A stretch of 64,000 nucleotides of DNA from an uncultured Clostridium sp. (lineage in GTDB: Bacteria; Bacillota; Clostridia; Lachnospirales; Lachnospiraceae), in NCBI GenBank assembly GCA_900539185.1, contig UQBG01000012.1:36941-100940 (forward strand). The letters are read 5' to 3'. Under the pieces are notes generated by a model, which made no database searches, was not told the origin of the DNA, and saw nothing but the letters and a program-made list of their open reading frames with translations. Shown one piece after another: positions 52,606 through 61,783 of this stretch (positions are counted from its first letter, which is position 1; each line of letters opens with the position of its first letter). The position numbers were made by a program, and so were the translations under genes.

Positions 52606-54117
52606 ATGGAGAAGCTAATCTGGGTAATAGGTAAGAATCGAAAAGAAATGATTGAGATACAGCGACAGCTCAATGCGGTTGGAAGTATGCGTACATTTTG
52701 TATGTTGTCTGCAGAAGCAGTGGAAAAAGCAACGGTGGCACAGGGACGGGGAGAAGCATCCCGCATCAGTACACCGGCGTTGATTATTGTGGACTACCAA
52801 ATGGCACAGGAGGAAGAACTGCGGCCACTTTCGTTTATAAAGAACCAGCAGGCGCTGGCCGGTGTTCCGCTTTTTTTTATGGTAGAGAAGCGAACACATG
52901 AGAGCGATGAGGCATGCTATGATCTGGGTGCCGTTGTAGTATTGAATAAACCGTTTTCCAGATCTGAGATCCTGCGGATCGAGCGAACGGCATGGCAGCA
53001 TGAGGTGACAAGAAACTATGAAAAAATGCTGCAAAAGCAGGCAAATGATCTACAAGCAGCCAGAGAGATTGTGCGGCTAAACAATCAGCTACGTTCCAGA
53101 AATGAACTTTTACATCAGATTTTGGGACGCTATTTTTCGGATAAAGTCATCGATGTGATTATGGAGCGCCCGGAGGGAACGGCACTGGGCGGAGAAAAAC
53201 GGGAGCTGACGGTATTGATTTCCGATCTCCGAGGCTTCACTTCATTATCGGAAGGTCTGGAGCCGGAGGAGGTAACGAATCTCCTGAACCTTTACTTTGA
53301 GAAGATGATAGAGGCAATTACGCAGTATCATGGAACGGTCATTGAGTTCCTGGGAGATGGAGTGCTGGCAGTATTTGGAGCTCCGTTACCATCAAATGAG
53401 CAGACAGCAGAAGCGATTGCGGCGGCGATTACAATGCAGAATCTGATGGGAGAGGTAAATACATACTGTGCGAAGAAAGGCTATCAGGCACTGGAGATGG
53501 GAATTGGCATCCACCGGGGGGAGGCATTCATCGGAAATGTAGGTTCCGAAACGATGATGCGATATAACGTAATTGGGAAGGTCGTGAATGAGTGTTCCCG
53601 GATCGAGAGCTATAGTGTCGGAGGACAGGTGCTGATCTCGGCTGAGACGCTTGATAAGGTGTCTTGTCCGGTAGAAATTCATAACCAGATGGAGATAACG
53701 GCGAAGGGGATCCAGAAGCCGGTGATTGTAAATGAAGTGATCGGAATCGGCGGTGAGTATCAGCTGCTGATTGCGAACGTTGAATTTGATGTATTAACTC
53801 CTGTGGAGGAGTGGATAGAGTTTAATTTGTATCCGATCGATGGAAAACTGATACAGGACGAACCGGTTCCTGCCAGACTGGTTCAGTTCTCCTGCAAGCG
53901 TGCAGTGGTGGAGCTGGAAGACTTTCAGGCAGACCTCAAGGTATATACGGATGTAGAAGTATTTGCGGCCGGACAAAATGGCAGAGCCGTATTTACAGGT
54001 GTATATGCCAAGGTTGTAAAGCGGCAGTTTGATCGGGTAGTGCTGCATTTTACACACGTAAGTCGCAGCTTTCAGAGGTTTTCGGGAAGCTTTGTAGAGG
54101 AGACAGATAAGGAGTGA
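52606..54117 (+). CDS. Receiver + class III nucleotide cyclase + PilZ-like C-terminal domain
   Basis: 503 residues. The receiver (1-130) has D63 in LIIVDYQM and K115 in LNKPF. A coiled segment leads to the cyclase (about 195-385): metal aspartates D207 in ISDLRGFTSL and D251 in EFLGDGVLAVFGAP, and the transition-state N328 and R332 in VVNECSRIE. The base-specifying positions are E247 (usually K in adenylate cyclases) and N321 (usually D or T), so an adenine preference is doubtful. The C-terminal 110 residues look like a PilZ barrel without the RxxxR motif. GGAGG precedes the start. Confidence 0.88.
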   Translation: MEKLIWVIGKNRKEMIEIQRQLNAVGSMRTFCMLSAEAVEKATVAQGRGEASRISTPALIIVDYQMAQEEELRPLSFIKNQQALAGVPLFFMVEKRTHESDEACYDLGAVVVLNKPFSRSEILRIERTAWQHEVTRNYEKMLQKQANDLQAAREIVRLNNQLRSRNELLHQILGRYFSDKVIDVIMERPEGTALGGEKRELTVLISDLRGFTSLSEGLEPEEVTNLLNLYFEKMIEAITQYHGTVIEFLGDGVLAVFGAPLPSNEQTAEAIAAAITMQNLMGEVNTYCAKKGYQALEMGIGIHRGEAFIGNVGSETMMRYNVIGKVVNECSRIESYSVGGQVLISAETLDKVSCPVEIHNQMEITAKGIQKPVIVNEVIGIGGEYQLLIANVEFDVLTPVEEWIEFNLYPIDGKLIQDEPVPARLVQFSCKRAVVELEDFQADLKVYTDVEVFAAGQNGRAVFTGVYAKVVKRQFDRVVLHFTHVSRSFQRFSGSFVEETDKE

Positions 54118-54122
54118 AGACA

Positions 54123-55142
54123 ATGAAACCGGAGGAATACGGATATACACCGATAGAGGGAGTGGTATCGGCTGGAATGCAGGGATACCGATATAAAAGT
54201 GGGGATTTGATCGTGGCGGAGGTGTCTGATGAAAGCATGCGGGCATATAGCTCCGGAGTGGAAGCGGGCGAATGGAATACACTGTACCACGCATTTGAAC
54301 CGGTGATAAAGGAACAGCAGGTGTCCTATCTTTTGCTCTTGTGGAATTGGAGGGAAGAGGAACAGCTTTTGTTTATCAGTAATAGCAGACGGGTTCGGGC
54401 GATCGAGTTTCTGGACTATCTGATCGGGGAATTTGGACTCATTAAAGGAAGTGCGATGTGTGCCGGCGGACGGATCGCATCGGTGATTCTTCAGGTGCAG
54501 ATGTCGGAACTGGATCTGACAGATACGATGGAGTATTTTCTGAAGAAAGCGGCCGCCTATGAGACAGATTGCGAGGAGATCCATGCGGTTGATTATGCGG
54601 TTGCACATGAGGCAGAACTCCGGGAACTGCAGCGATATACAAAGCGACAGATTCCATGGGCATATGTGCGGTCGACAGATGTAACAGGAGCCGGGCGGCA
54701 GTTATGCATTAAGTCTCTGGAAAATGAGGCGGGTCTTACGGTGACAGCCAGTGAGGACACCTATATTATGATCGGCTGCCGCGGAGAAGTATATGACATA
54801 TCCAGAGAAAAGTTTGAGAGAACCTATCGGGCAACGCAGGAGAGACTGGATGTATTTGAACAGATGCTGGACTTCCTTCCGGCAGTAGAGACAGTTCCGG
54901 CAGGCGACTATATCAGTCTGGATGAGATTGCACATCTTTGCTATCCACAGCCGGGGATCGGGATCTATGCAAAAGAACTGGAGGTACGGACACGGATCTA
55001 TCCAAAGAATCAGAGTCAGGAGTATTTTCTGGGACGACCGGGGGATTATATGGCGGTTGTGCCGGATGATATCAGTGATATCTATGTGATCCAGCGGGAT
55101 ATATTTTATCAAACCTATGAGGCGGTGGAGAAAGAGCTATGA
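54123..55142 (+). CDS. Protein of unknown function with an internal repeat, in the cyclase operon
   Basis: 339 residues. I do not recognise a family. No signal peptide or membrane segment is seen. Two related segments of about 27 residues end in aromatic positions: DTYIMIGCRGEVYDISREKF (about 211-237) and GDYMAVVPDDISDIYVIQRD (about 306-334), each followed by F-x-x-TY. ATG 54123 has AAGGAG 8 bases upstream and is preferred to the GTG at 54114. It begins within bases of the cyclase stop, and its stop overlaps hisA (ATGA), so it is probably made together with both. Confidence 0.8.
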   Translation: MKPEEYGYTPIEGVVSAGMQGYRYKSGDLIVAEVSDESMRAYSSGVEAGEWNTLYHAFEPVIKEQQVSYLLLLWNWREEEQLLFISNSRRVRAIEFLDYLIGEFGLIKGSAMCAGGRIASVILQVQMSELDLTDTMEYFLKKAAAYETDCEEIHAVDYAVAHEAELRELQRYTKRQIPWAYVRSTDVTGAGRQLCIKSLENEAGLTVTASEDTYIMIGCRGEVYDISREKFERTYRATQERLDVFEQMLDFLPAVETVPAGDYISLDEIAHLCYPQPGIGIYAKELEVRTRIYPKNQSQEYFLGRPGDYMAVVPDDISDIYVIQRDIFYQTYEAVEKEL

Positions 55143-55933
55143 GATTCAGACCATGTATCGATATACATAACGGAAAAGTAAAACAGATCGTCGGTGGGAC
55201 GCTGGCAGATCAGAATAATCAGGCAAAGGAAAATTATGTATCCGAGCAGGATGCCGGGTACTATGCCCGGTTATATCGGAAAAATGGATTAAAAGGCGGA
55301 CATATCATATTATTGAATCCGGAGGGCTCCGAATATTATCCGGCAGATGTAGAACAGGCCGGACAGGCGCTGACACAGTATCCCGGAGGTCTGCAGATCG
55401 GCGGTGGTATGAATCCACAGAATGCGGGAAGGTTTCTGGAGATGGGGGCCACGCATGTGATTGTTACATCGTATGTATTCCGGGACGGAGTGATCTATTA
55501 TGACCGATTAAAGGAAATGGTGAAAGCGGTAGGAAAGGAACATCTGGTACTGGATCTTTCCTGTCGAAAACGAGAAGATCAGTATTATGTGGTGACGGAC
55601 CGGTGGCAGAAATTTACCAAAGAGCGGGTGTGTGTACCTCTCATGGAGAAACTGGCAGACTATTGTGATGAATTCCTGATTCATGCAGTAGATATGGAGG
55701 GTACTGCGAAGGGAATTGAGGAACCGTTAGCAAAGATGCTGGGGGCATGGTCCGGGCGACCGATCACCTATGCAGGAGGCGTTGGCTCCTTTGAGGATCT
55801 GGAACGGCTGAAGAGCCTGGGAAAGAATCATCTGGATGTTACGATTGGAAGCGCACTGGATCTGTTTGGCGGCAGTATGAAATATAAAGAAGTTTTAAGA
55901 TATTGTAAAGAATCAGAAGAAGGTAGGAGGTAG
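55139..55933 (+). CDS. hisA: HisA, eukaryotic (HIS6) type: ProFAR isomerase
   Basis: 264 residues. It converts ProFAR to PRFAR in histidine synthesis. The sequence follows the fungal HIS6 type rather than ordinary bacterial HisA: start MRFRPCIDIHNGKVKQIVGG, LDLSCRKREDQYYVVTDRWQ, EFLIHAVDMEGT, ITYAGGVGSFEDL and GSALDLFGG. No other his gene is nearby. It overlaps the unknown gene by 4 bases and precedes the GH9 gene by 5, so it is locked in the signalling operon. Confidence 0.9.
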   Translation: MRFRPCIDIHNGKVKQIVGGTLADQNNQAKENYVSEQDAGYYARLYRKNGLKGGHIILLNPEGSEYYPADVEQAGQALTQYPGGLQIGGGMNPQNAGRFLEMGATHVIVTSYVFRDGVIYYDRLKEMVKAVGKEHLVLDLSCRKREDQYYVVTDRWQKFTKERVCVPLMEKLADYCDEFLIHAVDMEGTAKGIEEPLAKMLGAWSGRPITYAGGVGSFEDLERLKSLGKNHLDVTIGSALDLFGGSMKYKEVLRYCKESEEGRR

Positions 55934-55938
55934 AAGCA

Positions 55939-58176
55939 GTGAGAAAGAACAAGCGACTGCTGGCATGGATAATGGTGCTGGCGATGGGACTTATGACCGC
56001 CGGATGTGGTGCAGGAAAGGATGTTGATACGAGTACGGAGACCGCAACGGAGCAGACAGAAACTGAGGCAGAGAATCTGATCCGGGATGGCGGCTTCGAC
56101 GAAGGGCTGGGAAAATGGTCCATGTATACCAATGGTGGATCAGCAACGCAGAATGTGCGGGGCGGAGAGATGGAGATCAATGTAACGAATCCCGGTACTC
56201 TGGATTATGCCGTTCAGCCGTATTATGATGGCTTCGCACTGTACCAGGGTGGTACCTATGAGTTTTCCTTTGATGTGCATGCAACGGTGGAACGAACCCT
56301 GCAGTGGCGGCTTCAGATCAATGGCGGTGATTATCATGCATATGTCAGTGATATCGTAACGATTGGAGAAGAGGTTCAGCATGTGACCTGTACCTTTACG
56401 ATGGAGGAGCCAAGTGATCCGGCACCGAGACTGTGCCTGAATATGGGAATGGTAGAAGGTTGCCCGGAGGATCTGGGAGAACATTCCGTATACTTTGATA
56501 ATTTTGAGCTCTATCTGACGGATGCCAGTGGTGCGGATACCGGTGAGCAGACGGTAGAAACGATGGGAGTAAATGTAAATCAGGTAGGATATCTGCCGGA
56601 TGCAGAGAAGAAGGCGGTTGTACGGGCAGATCTGGGAACAGAGATCGATGGAGACTTCGATGTGATCAATGTGGCAACCGGAAAGAGCGTTTATACCGGA
56701 ACGCTGGAGGCGTTTGGAGAAAATAAGGCATCTGAGGAGAATACAGCAATTGCAGACTTCAGTGATGTAACAGAGGAAGGAACCTATAAGATCGTAACAG
56801 AAAACTACGGAGAGTCTTTCCAGTTTGAGATTGGGAAGAATGTTTATGACGATTTGGCAGAGAGTGCCCTACATATGTTCTATCTGCAGCGGTGTGGAGA
56901 AGAGATCGAGGATGATACCTTTGGACATCCGGCCTGTCATACCGGTGGAGCCCTCGAGGCGCGCGGTACCAGCAGTGCATATCTGTCAGTGCTGGGCGGC
57001 TGGCATGATGCCGGTGACTATGGACGTTATACGGTAGCCGGGGCAAAGGCGGTAGCGGATCTGTTGCTGGCATACGAGGCATATGGAGATCAGTTTGGAG
57101 ACGATACCGGCATCCCGGAGAGTGGAAACGGAATTCCGGATCTGCTCGATGAAGTAAAGTATGAGTTAGACTGGATGTTAACTATGCAGGATCCGGCGAC
57201 CGGTGGTGTTTATCATAAGATAACCGGAAAGAACTTTCCGGAGACGATCATGCCGGAGGATGAGACTGAACAGATGTATCTGTCACCGATTTCTACGACC
57301 GCGACGGCAGACTTTGCGGCTGTCATGGCAATGGCGTCAGAGGCATATAAAGAGGTAGATCCGGCTTATCAGCAGACCTGTCTGGAGGCAGCGAAGAAGG
57401 CCTGGGGTTATCTGGAGAATACTCCGAAGGATCCATCCGGCTTCCGGAATCTGAGTACGATCGTCACCGGTGAGTATCCGGATAGGAAAGAGGATGACGA
57501 ACGCTTCTGGGCACTGGCACAGCTTTATAAGGCAACAGGTGAGGAAGCATATTTAGTCGCCATGAAGGAATACGATGAGAAAACACTGGAGGACATGGGT
57601 ACCGGACTGGGATGGCAGAATGTAGCCATGTATGGTTTTTATACATATTTGAGTTGTGGGAATAGCAGCGATGTGTTTTATCAGTCAGTGAAGACCATCT
57701 TTGACACAAAGGTTAGCAACATCATGAAAAAGATAGATATGGATGCGTATGGTGTCAGCTTAACAGCAGGTGAATATAGCTGGGGAAGCAATATGAATGT
57801 GGCAAATAACGGGATGATTCTGTTAATGGCAGATCAGTTGGATGCAAATAATGATTATAAGCTGGCGGCTGCCGGACAGTTGGATTATCTGCTGGGAACG
57901 AATACGACGTCCTACTGCTTCGTGACCGGCTATGGCAGCCTAAGCCCGGAAAGCCCGCATCATCGTCCGTCGCAGGTGGTTGAAGCGGCTATGCCGGGTA
58001 TGCTGGTAGGAGGTCCGGATCAGAATCTGGAGGATCCATATGCAAAGGCGGTTCTGTCAGAGGCGGCACCGGCAGCATGTTATGCAGACAATGTACAGAG
58101 TTATTCTTGTAATGAGGTAACGATTTACTGGAATTCACCATTGGTATATTTGATATTAGGAGTAGAAGCAGAATAA
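55939..58176 (+). CDS. Lipoprotein glycoside hydrolase family 9 (endoglucanase-like) with CBM4/9-type module
   Basis: 745 residues. The start is GTG behind GGTAGGAGG. The lipobox LMTAGC near residue 23 anchors it to the outer face of the membrane. Residues about 45-200 form a CBM4/9-like beta sandwich (NLIRDGGFDEGLGKWSMYTN). An Ig-like CelD_N module (MGVNVNQVGYLPDAEKKAVV) is followed by the GH9 barrel with GGWHDAGDYGRY (D357, D360), HHRPS (H674/H675) and acid E726 in SCNEVTIYW. It should cleave beta-1,4-glucan or a related polymer at the cell surface. It lies between hisA and yfhO with no gaps. Confidence 0.93.
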   Translation: MRKNKRLLAWIMVLAMGLMTAGCGAGKDVDTSTETATEQTETEAENLIRDGGFDEGLGKWSMYTNGGSATQNVRGGEMEINVTNPGTLDYAVQPYYDGFALYQGGTYEFSFDVHATVERTLQWRLQINGGDYHAYVSDIVTIGEEVQHVTCTFTMEEPSDPAPRLCLNMGMVEGCPEDLGEHSVYFDNFELYLTDASGADTGEQTVETMGVNVNQVGYLPDAEKKAVVRADLGTEIDGDFDVINVATGKSVYTGTLEAFGENKASEENTAIADFSDVTEEGTYKIVTENYGESFQFEIGKNVYDDLAESALHMFYLQRCGEEIEDDTFGHPACHTGGALEARGTSSAYLSVLGGWHDAGDYGRYTVAGAKAVADLLLAYEAYGDQFGDDTGIPESGNGIPDLLDEVKYELDWMLTMQDPATGGVYHKITGKNFPETIMPEDETEQMYLSPISTTATADFAAVMAMASEAYKEVDPAYQQTCLEAAKKAWGYLENTPKDPSGFRNLSTIVTGEYPDRKEDDERFWALAQLYKATGEEAYLVAMKEYDEKTLEDMGTGLGWQNVAMYGFYTYLSCGNSSDVFYQSVKTIFDTKVSNIMKKIDMDAYGVSLTAGEYSWGSNMNVANNGMILLMADQLDANNDYKLAAAGQLDYLLGTNTTSYCFVTGYGSLSPESPHHRPSQVVEAAMPGMLVGGPDQNLEDPYAKAVLSEAAPAACYADNVQSYSCNEVTIYWNSPLVYLILGVEAE

Positions 58177-60924
58177 ATGAAACTAAAACAGGTTTGGAAA
58201 AACTATTATATATATATTCTGTCAATCGGACTCCCGGCACTCATTATGCTGGGAGTCTGGATCGGAAAGCAGATAGGACCGGGTGGCTATTCCCTGATTA
58301 TGGTGGATGGGCTTCATCAGTATATGCCGTTTTTCTCAGACTATTATGAGAAACTGACAACAGGGGGGAGTCTGTTTTATTCCTTTCAGGAGGGACTGGG
58401 AACGAACTTTTTATCGCTGTGGTCCTACTATTTATCCAGTCCTTTGAATATATTGATTGTGCTGTTTCCGAAGGAACAGTTGAATACAGCCGTCAGTCTG
58501 ATTGTCACGCTGAAGATTGTGCTGAGTGGCTGGACGTTTGCATATGCGGCACTGCATTGGAGCCGGGTGAAGTATCAGCATCCGGGTGTGATTCCGCTGG
58601 CTGTTGCATGGGCGATGTCAAATTATGTGATTGGGTATTACTGGAATGTGATGTGGATGGACTGCATCATGATTTTCCCGCTGATTATCTTAGGGTTTGA
58701 CCGGCTGGCTGAGAAGAAGGACATGCGCCTGTATGTGTTGACCTTGTTTTATGCATTGTGGTGTAACTATTTTATCGGATTTATGATCTGTCTGTTCCTG
58801 ATTATGTGGACGTTACTTTATCCGTATCGGAGCCTGAAGCAGCTTGGACGCATCGCATGGCAGTTTGCGGTTGGGTCACTGGTGGCAGCAGGACTCGCCG
58901 GAATCGTACTGGTGCCTGCCTATAAGGGAATTATGGAGACAGCATCGGCAACACGGGTACTGCCGGGCTGGGATCACTATGGATCCTGGTGGAATCTCTT
59001 GCAGGCACAGCTACTGGGAGTAGAACCGATCAATAATCAGGTAGATGATGGAGGACTGAATCTGTACTGTGGCATGTTTACCGTATTTTTGTTCTTTGTT
59101 TACCTGTTTGGCAGAGAGTTCCGCATCCGGGATAAAGTGCGGTACCTGTTCCTGTTGGCAGTTATGTTTGTGAGCTTTAATACAGAGATTTTGAATTATA
59201 TCTGGCATGGATTTCATAATCAATATGGAATACCGAATCGTTTTTCATTTTTATACATCTTCGTTCTTTTGTGGATGGGGTATGAGGTTTTGCTGCGGTA
59301 CCGAAGAGTGAATATGGTCGAACAGGCACTGGGCTGTGCAGCGACACTGGCGATGGTGATCTGCTGTTTCCGGCTGGCAGATAGCAGGCTGAAGAATATA
59401 TGGTATATTTTGTCAGCCTGTATACCCGTTCTGTACCTGTTGATTTCCTTTGCATATCGGGCTTTTCAGAAAAAGGGAAAGTTATGGCGGGGAATTCTGG
59501 CAGGTGCTATGACCGCAGAGATGATAGCCGGAGCCTGTATCGGCTGGGCAGAGAACGGAAGAATTACGGTTGACCGCTACTTTGGTGATACGGAAGCGAT
59601 TTCGCAGATCGTGAAGCAGGCCTATGAGAAGGATCCCGGCTTTTACCGGATGGAAATCGGAAATACGAAGATGCTGGATGAACCGACCTGGCATAATCTG
59701 CGTTGTCTGACTTTGTTTGGTTCGACTGCACGCGGAAATGTAGTGAAGGCGATGGGGCGTCTGGGATTTTATACCGGAGCAAATGAGTACCTCTACTGCG
59801 GGGCGACACCACTTACAAATGCAATAACGAGTATGAAATATGTCTTATACCGGGATGGTGATTTTAATAACAATGTATTGGTTTATCAGAATACCGTAGA
59901 TGGGGTATCTGTATATGAGAATCCGTACTGGCTCCCGGTGGGCTTTTGTGTGAATCAGGAACTGCTGGATATGGAGGGGAATTCCACATACTTTGATGTA
60001 CAGAATGAATATGCAAGACGGGCAACCGGGATCGAAGAACCACTCTTTACCAGTGTGGATCTGGATTACTCTGCACTGGGAAACGGTTGTACGGCGGTAG
60101 CCGGCGATAAGCAGGTTACATATTCGGATGGGGTGAGCAGTACAAAAACCCTGCAGATTCGGTTTGATGTACAGAAGAATATGGATCTGTATCTGGATGT
60201 ATCGGGCGGAAATGTAAGACAGGTAAAGGTGTATCTGGATCAACAGCAGATCGCAGACGACCGATATCAGAATCAGGCGTTCCATGTGGGATATCTCACA
60301 GAGGGACAGGAGGTTATGCTTGAATTTACCTTTAATGACAATGGAACCAGCAGTGGAACAGTGACACTTCATTCGTATGAATTCCATTCGGATGTATGGG
60401 ATGCGGTTTATACAGAGCTTCAGAAGAATCCATATGAGGTGGAGACCTATCGGGATGGATATCTGAAGGGAAGCGTTGAAGCCGGAGAAGATCAAGTATT
60501 GTTTACTTCGATTCCTTATGACGCAGGCTGGAAGGTACAGGTAGATGGTCAGGTGGTTGAGCCGGGGACGGTCATGGATGCATTTATGGTGATTCCGGTG
60601 ACAGCAGGGCATCATGAGATTGAGATGAAGTATGTATCGGAAGGTTTTTCGCAGGGTGTCCGGCTCAGCGTGATTTCCCTTCTGATTGCTACCGGCATCT
60701 GGCTGTTAACGGTGCGATATAGAAAGAAACATCCGGAGTATAAAGAAGCGAGTATGGAAGAACAAGAAGAAGGAATAGAAAGGGAGAAGGCAGATGAAGA
60801 GAAAGATCCGAAAAGCAGTGATACCGGCAGCCGGTCTGGGAACACGATTCCTGCCGGCAACAAAGGCGATTCCGAAGGAGATGTTGCCAATCGTGGATGT
60901 GCCGACGATTCAGTACATTATTGA
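58177..60924 (+). CDS. YfhO family polytopic membrane protein (GT-C-like)
   Basis: 915 residues with about 12-14 membrane helices and a large extracytoplasmic C-terminal region (about 600-830). The family start GPGGYSLIMVDGLHQYMPFFSDYYEKL and YYLSSPLNIL are typical. In Bacillus, YfhO is linked to glycosylation of lipoteichoic acid using a lipid-linked sugar. The gene starts at the base after the GH9 stop. Its acidic tail (about 870-915) overlaps galU by 131 bases in another frame, which is unusual and may be a recent stop loss. Confidence 0.88.
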   Translation: MKLKQVWKNYYIYILSIGLPALIMLGVWIGKQIGPGGYSLIMVDGLHQYMPFFSDYYEKLTTGGSLFYSFQEGLGTNFLSLWSYYLSSPLNILIVLFPKEQLNTAVSLIVTLKIVLSGWTFAYAALHWSRVKYQHPGVIPLAVAWAMSNYVIGYYWNVMWMDCIMIFPLIILGFDRLAEKKDMRLYVLTLFYALWCNYFIGFMICLFLIMWTLLYPYRSLKQLGRIAWQFAVGSLVAAGLAGIVLVPAYKGIMETASATRVLPGWDHYGSWWNLLQAQLLGVEPINNQVDDGGLNLYCGMFTVFLFFVYLFGREFRIRDKVRYLFLLAVMFVSFNTEILNYIWHGFHNQYGIPNRFSFLYIFVLLWMGYEVLLRYRRVNMVEQALGCAATLAMVICCFRLADSRLKNIWYILSACIPVLYLLISFAYRAFQKKGKLWRGILAGAMTAEMIAGACIGWAENGRITVDRYFGDTEAISQIVKQAYEKDPGFYRMEIGNTKMLDEPTWHNLRCLTLFGSTARGNVVKAMGRLGFYTGANEYLYCGATPLTNAITSMKYVLYRDGDFNNNVLVYQNTVDGVSVYENPYWLPVGFCVNQELLDMEGNSTYFDVQNEYARRATGIEEPLFTSVDLDYSALGNGCTAVAGDKQVTYSDGVSSTKTLQIRFDVQKNMDLYLDVSGGNVRQVKVYLDQQQIADDRYQNQAFHVGYLTEGQEVMLEFTFNDNGTSSGTVTLHSYEFHSDVWDAVYTELQKNPYEVETYRDGYLKGSVEAGEDQVLFTSIPYDAGWKVQVDGQVVEPGTVMDAFMVIPVTAGHHEIEMKYVSEGFSQGVRLSVISLLIATGIWLLTVRYRKKHPEYKEASMEEQEEGIEREKADEEKDPKSSDTGSRSGNTIPAGNKGDSEGDVANRGCADDSVHY

Positions 60925-61675
60925 GGAGGCTGTTGCCAGTGGAATCGAGGAGATTCTGGTAATCACGAATTCAAATAAGCATTGTATGGAGAATCATTTT
61001 GATCGGTCCTATGAACTGGAGGAACGTTTAAAAGAGGCGAATAAGCTGGAGGAGTGTAAGCTGATCTGCGATGTGGCGGATATGGCGAATATGTATTATA
61101 TCCGGCAAAAGGAACCGAAGGGATTGGGGCATGCCATACTATGCGCGAAGACCTTCGTAGGAGATGAACCGTTCGCGGTCTTGCTGGGAGATGATCTGGT
61201 CATGAACGAGGGCGGGGAACCGGCAATGAAACAGTTGATCGGTGCTTATAATCAGGTGGGAGCCAGTATTATCGGGGTTCAGCAGGTACCACATGAAAAG
61301 GTATTCCGCTATGGTGTGATTGAACCGACGCGTAAGGTAACCGGAAGACGGATCAAGCTTTCGGATCTGGTGGAAAAGCCGGCGGTAGAGCAGGCACCGA
61401 GTGATCTGGCAATCGTAGGACGGTATGTACTGATGCCGGAGATCTTCGAGGTTCTGGAGAACCAGGAACCGGGAAAGAATGGAGAGATCCAACTGACCGA
61501 TGCACTTCGTACGATTATGGTCAGTCAGTCTGTTTATGCGTATGAGTTTGAAGGAACCTGGTATGATGTAGGAGATAAGTTCGGATTTATCAAAGCTACT
61601 TTGTATGAAGCTCTGAAACGGGAAGAACTGAAGGGACCTCTGATGGAGTATATGAGAAGCCTTGTAGAACATTGA
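60794..61675 (+). CDS. galU: UTP-glucose-1-phosphate uridylyltransferase
   Basis: 293 residues. It makes UDP-glucose for glycolipids, teichoic acid decoration and polysaccharides. The nucleotide motif AVIPAAGLGTRFLPATKAIPKEMLPIVD, read over two segments, is the family signature; LLGDDLV and the later EKP and GKNGEIQLTDAL follow. GGGAG precedes the ATG, which lies inside the end of yfhO. A following promoter and kinase gene close the run. Confidence 0.96.
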   Translation: MKRKIRKAVIPAAGLGTRFLPATKAIPKEMLPIVDVPTIQYIIEEAVASGIEEILVITNSNKHCMENHFDRSYELEERLKEANKLEECKLICDVADMANMYYIRQKEPKGLGHAILCAKTFVGDEPFAVLLGDDLVMNEGGEPAMKQLIGAYNQVGASIIGVQQVPHEKVFRYGVIEPTRKVTGRRIKLSDLVEKPAVEQAPSDLAIVGRYVLMPEIFEVLENQEPGKNGEIQLTDALRTIMVSQSVYAYEFEGTWYDVGDKFGFIKATLYEALKREELKGPLMEYMRSLVEH

Positions 61676-61700
61676 CAAATGCAGGGTTTTGTGCGAATAT
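61672..61700 (+). promoter_or_regulatory. Possible promoter of the second hybrid kinase
   Basis: TTGACA (61672-61677), overlapping the galU stop, 17 bp, GAATAT (61695-61700). Confidence 0.5.
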
Positions 61701-61783
61701 AAACATAGTATTGCTGTTTGTTTTAAGTGCTGATTGGGGAAGGCTTAACAGTTATATAATTATGTAAAAAAAGGGGTGTAGAC

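Noticed and set aside
51598..54117. Standard Pycsar, CBASS or Thoeris locus
   Set aside because: The TIR protein has zinc ribbons in place of a cyclic-nucleotide-binding or SLOG domain, the cyclase carries a receiver, and no CD-NTase is present.
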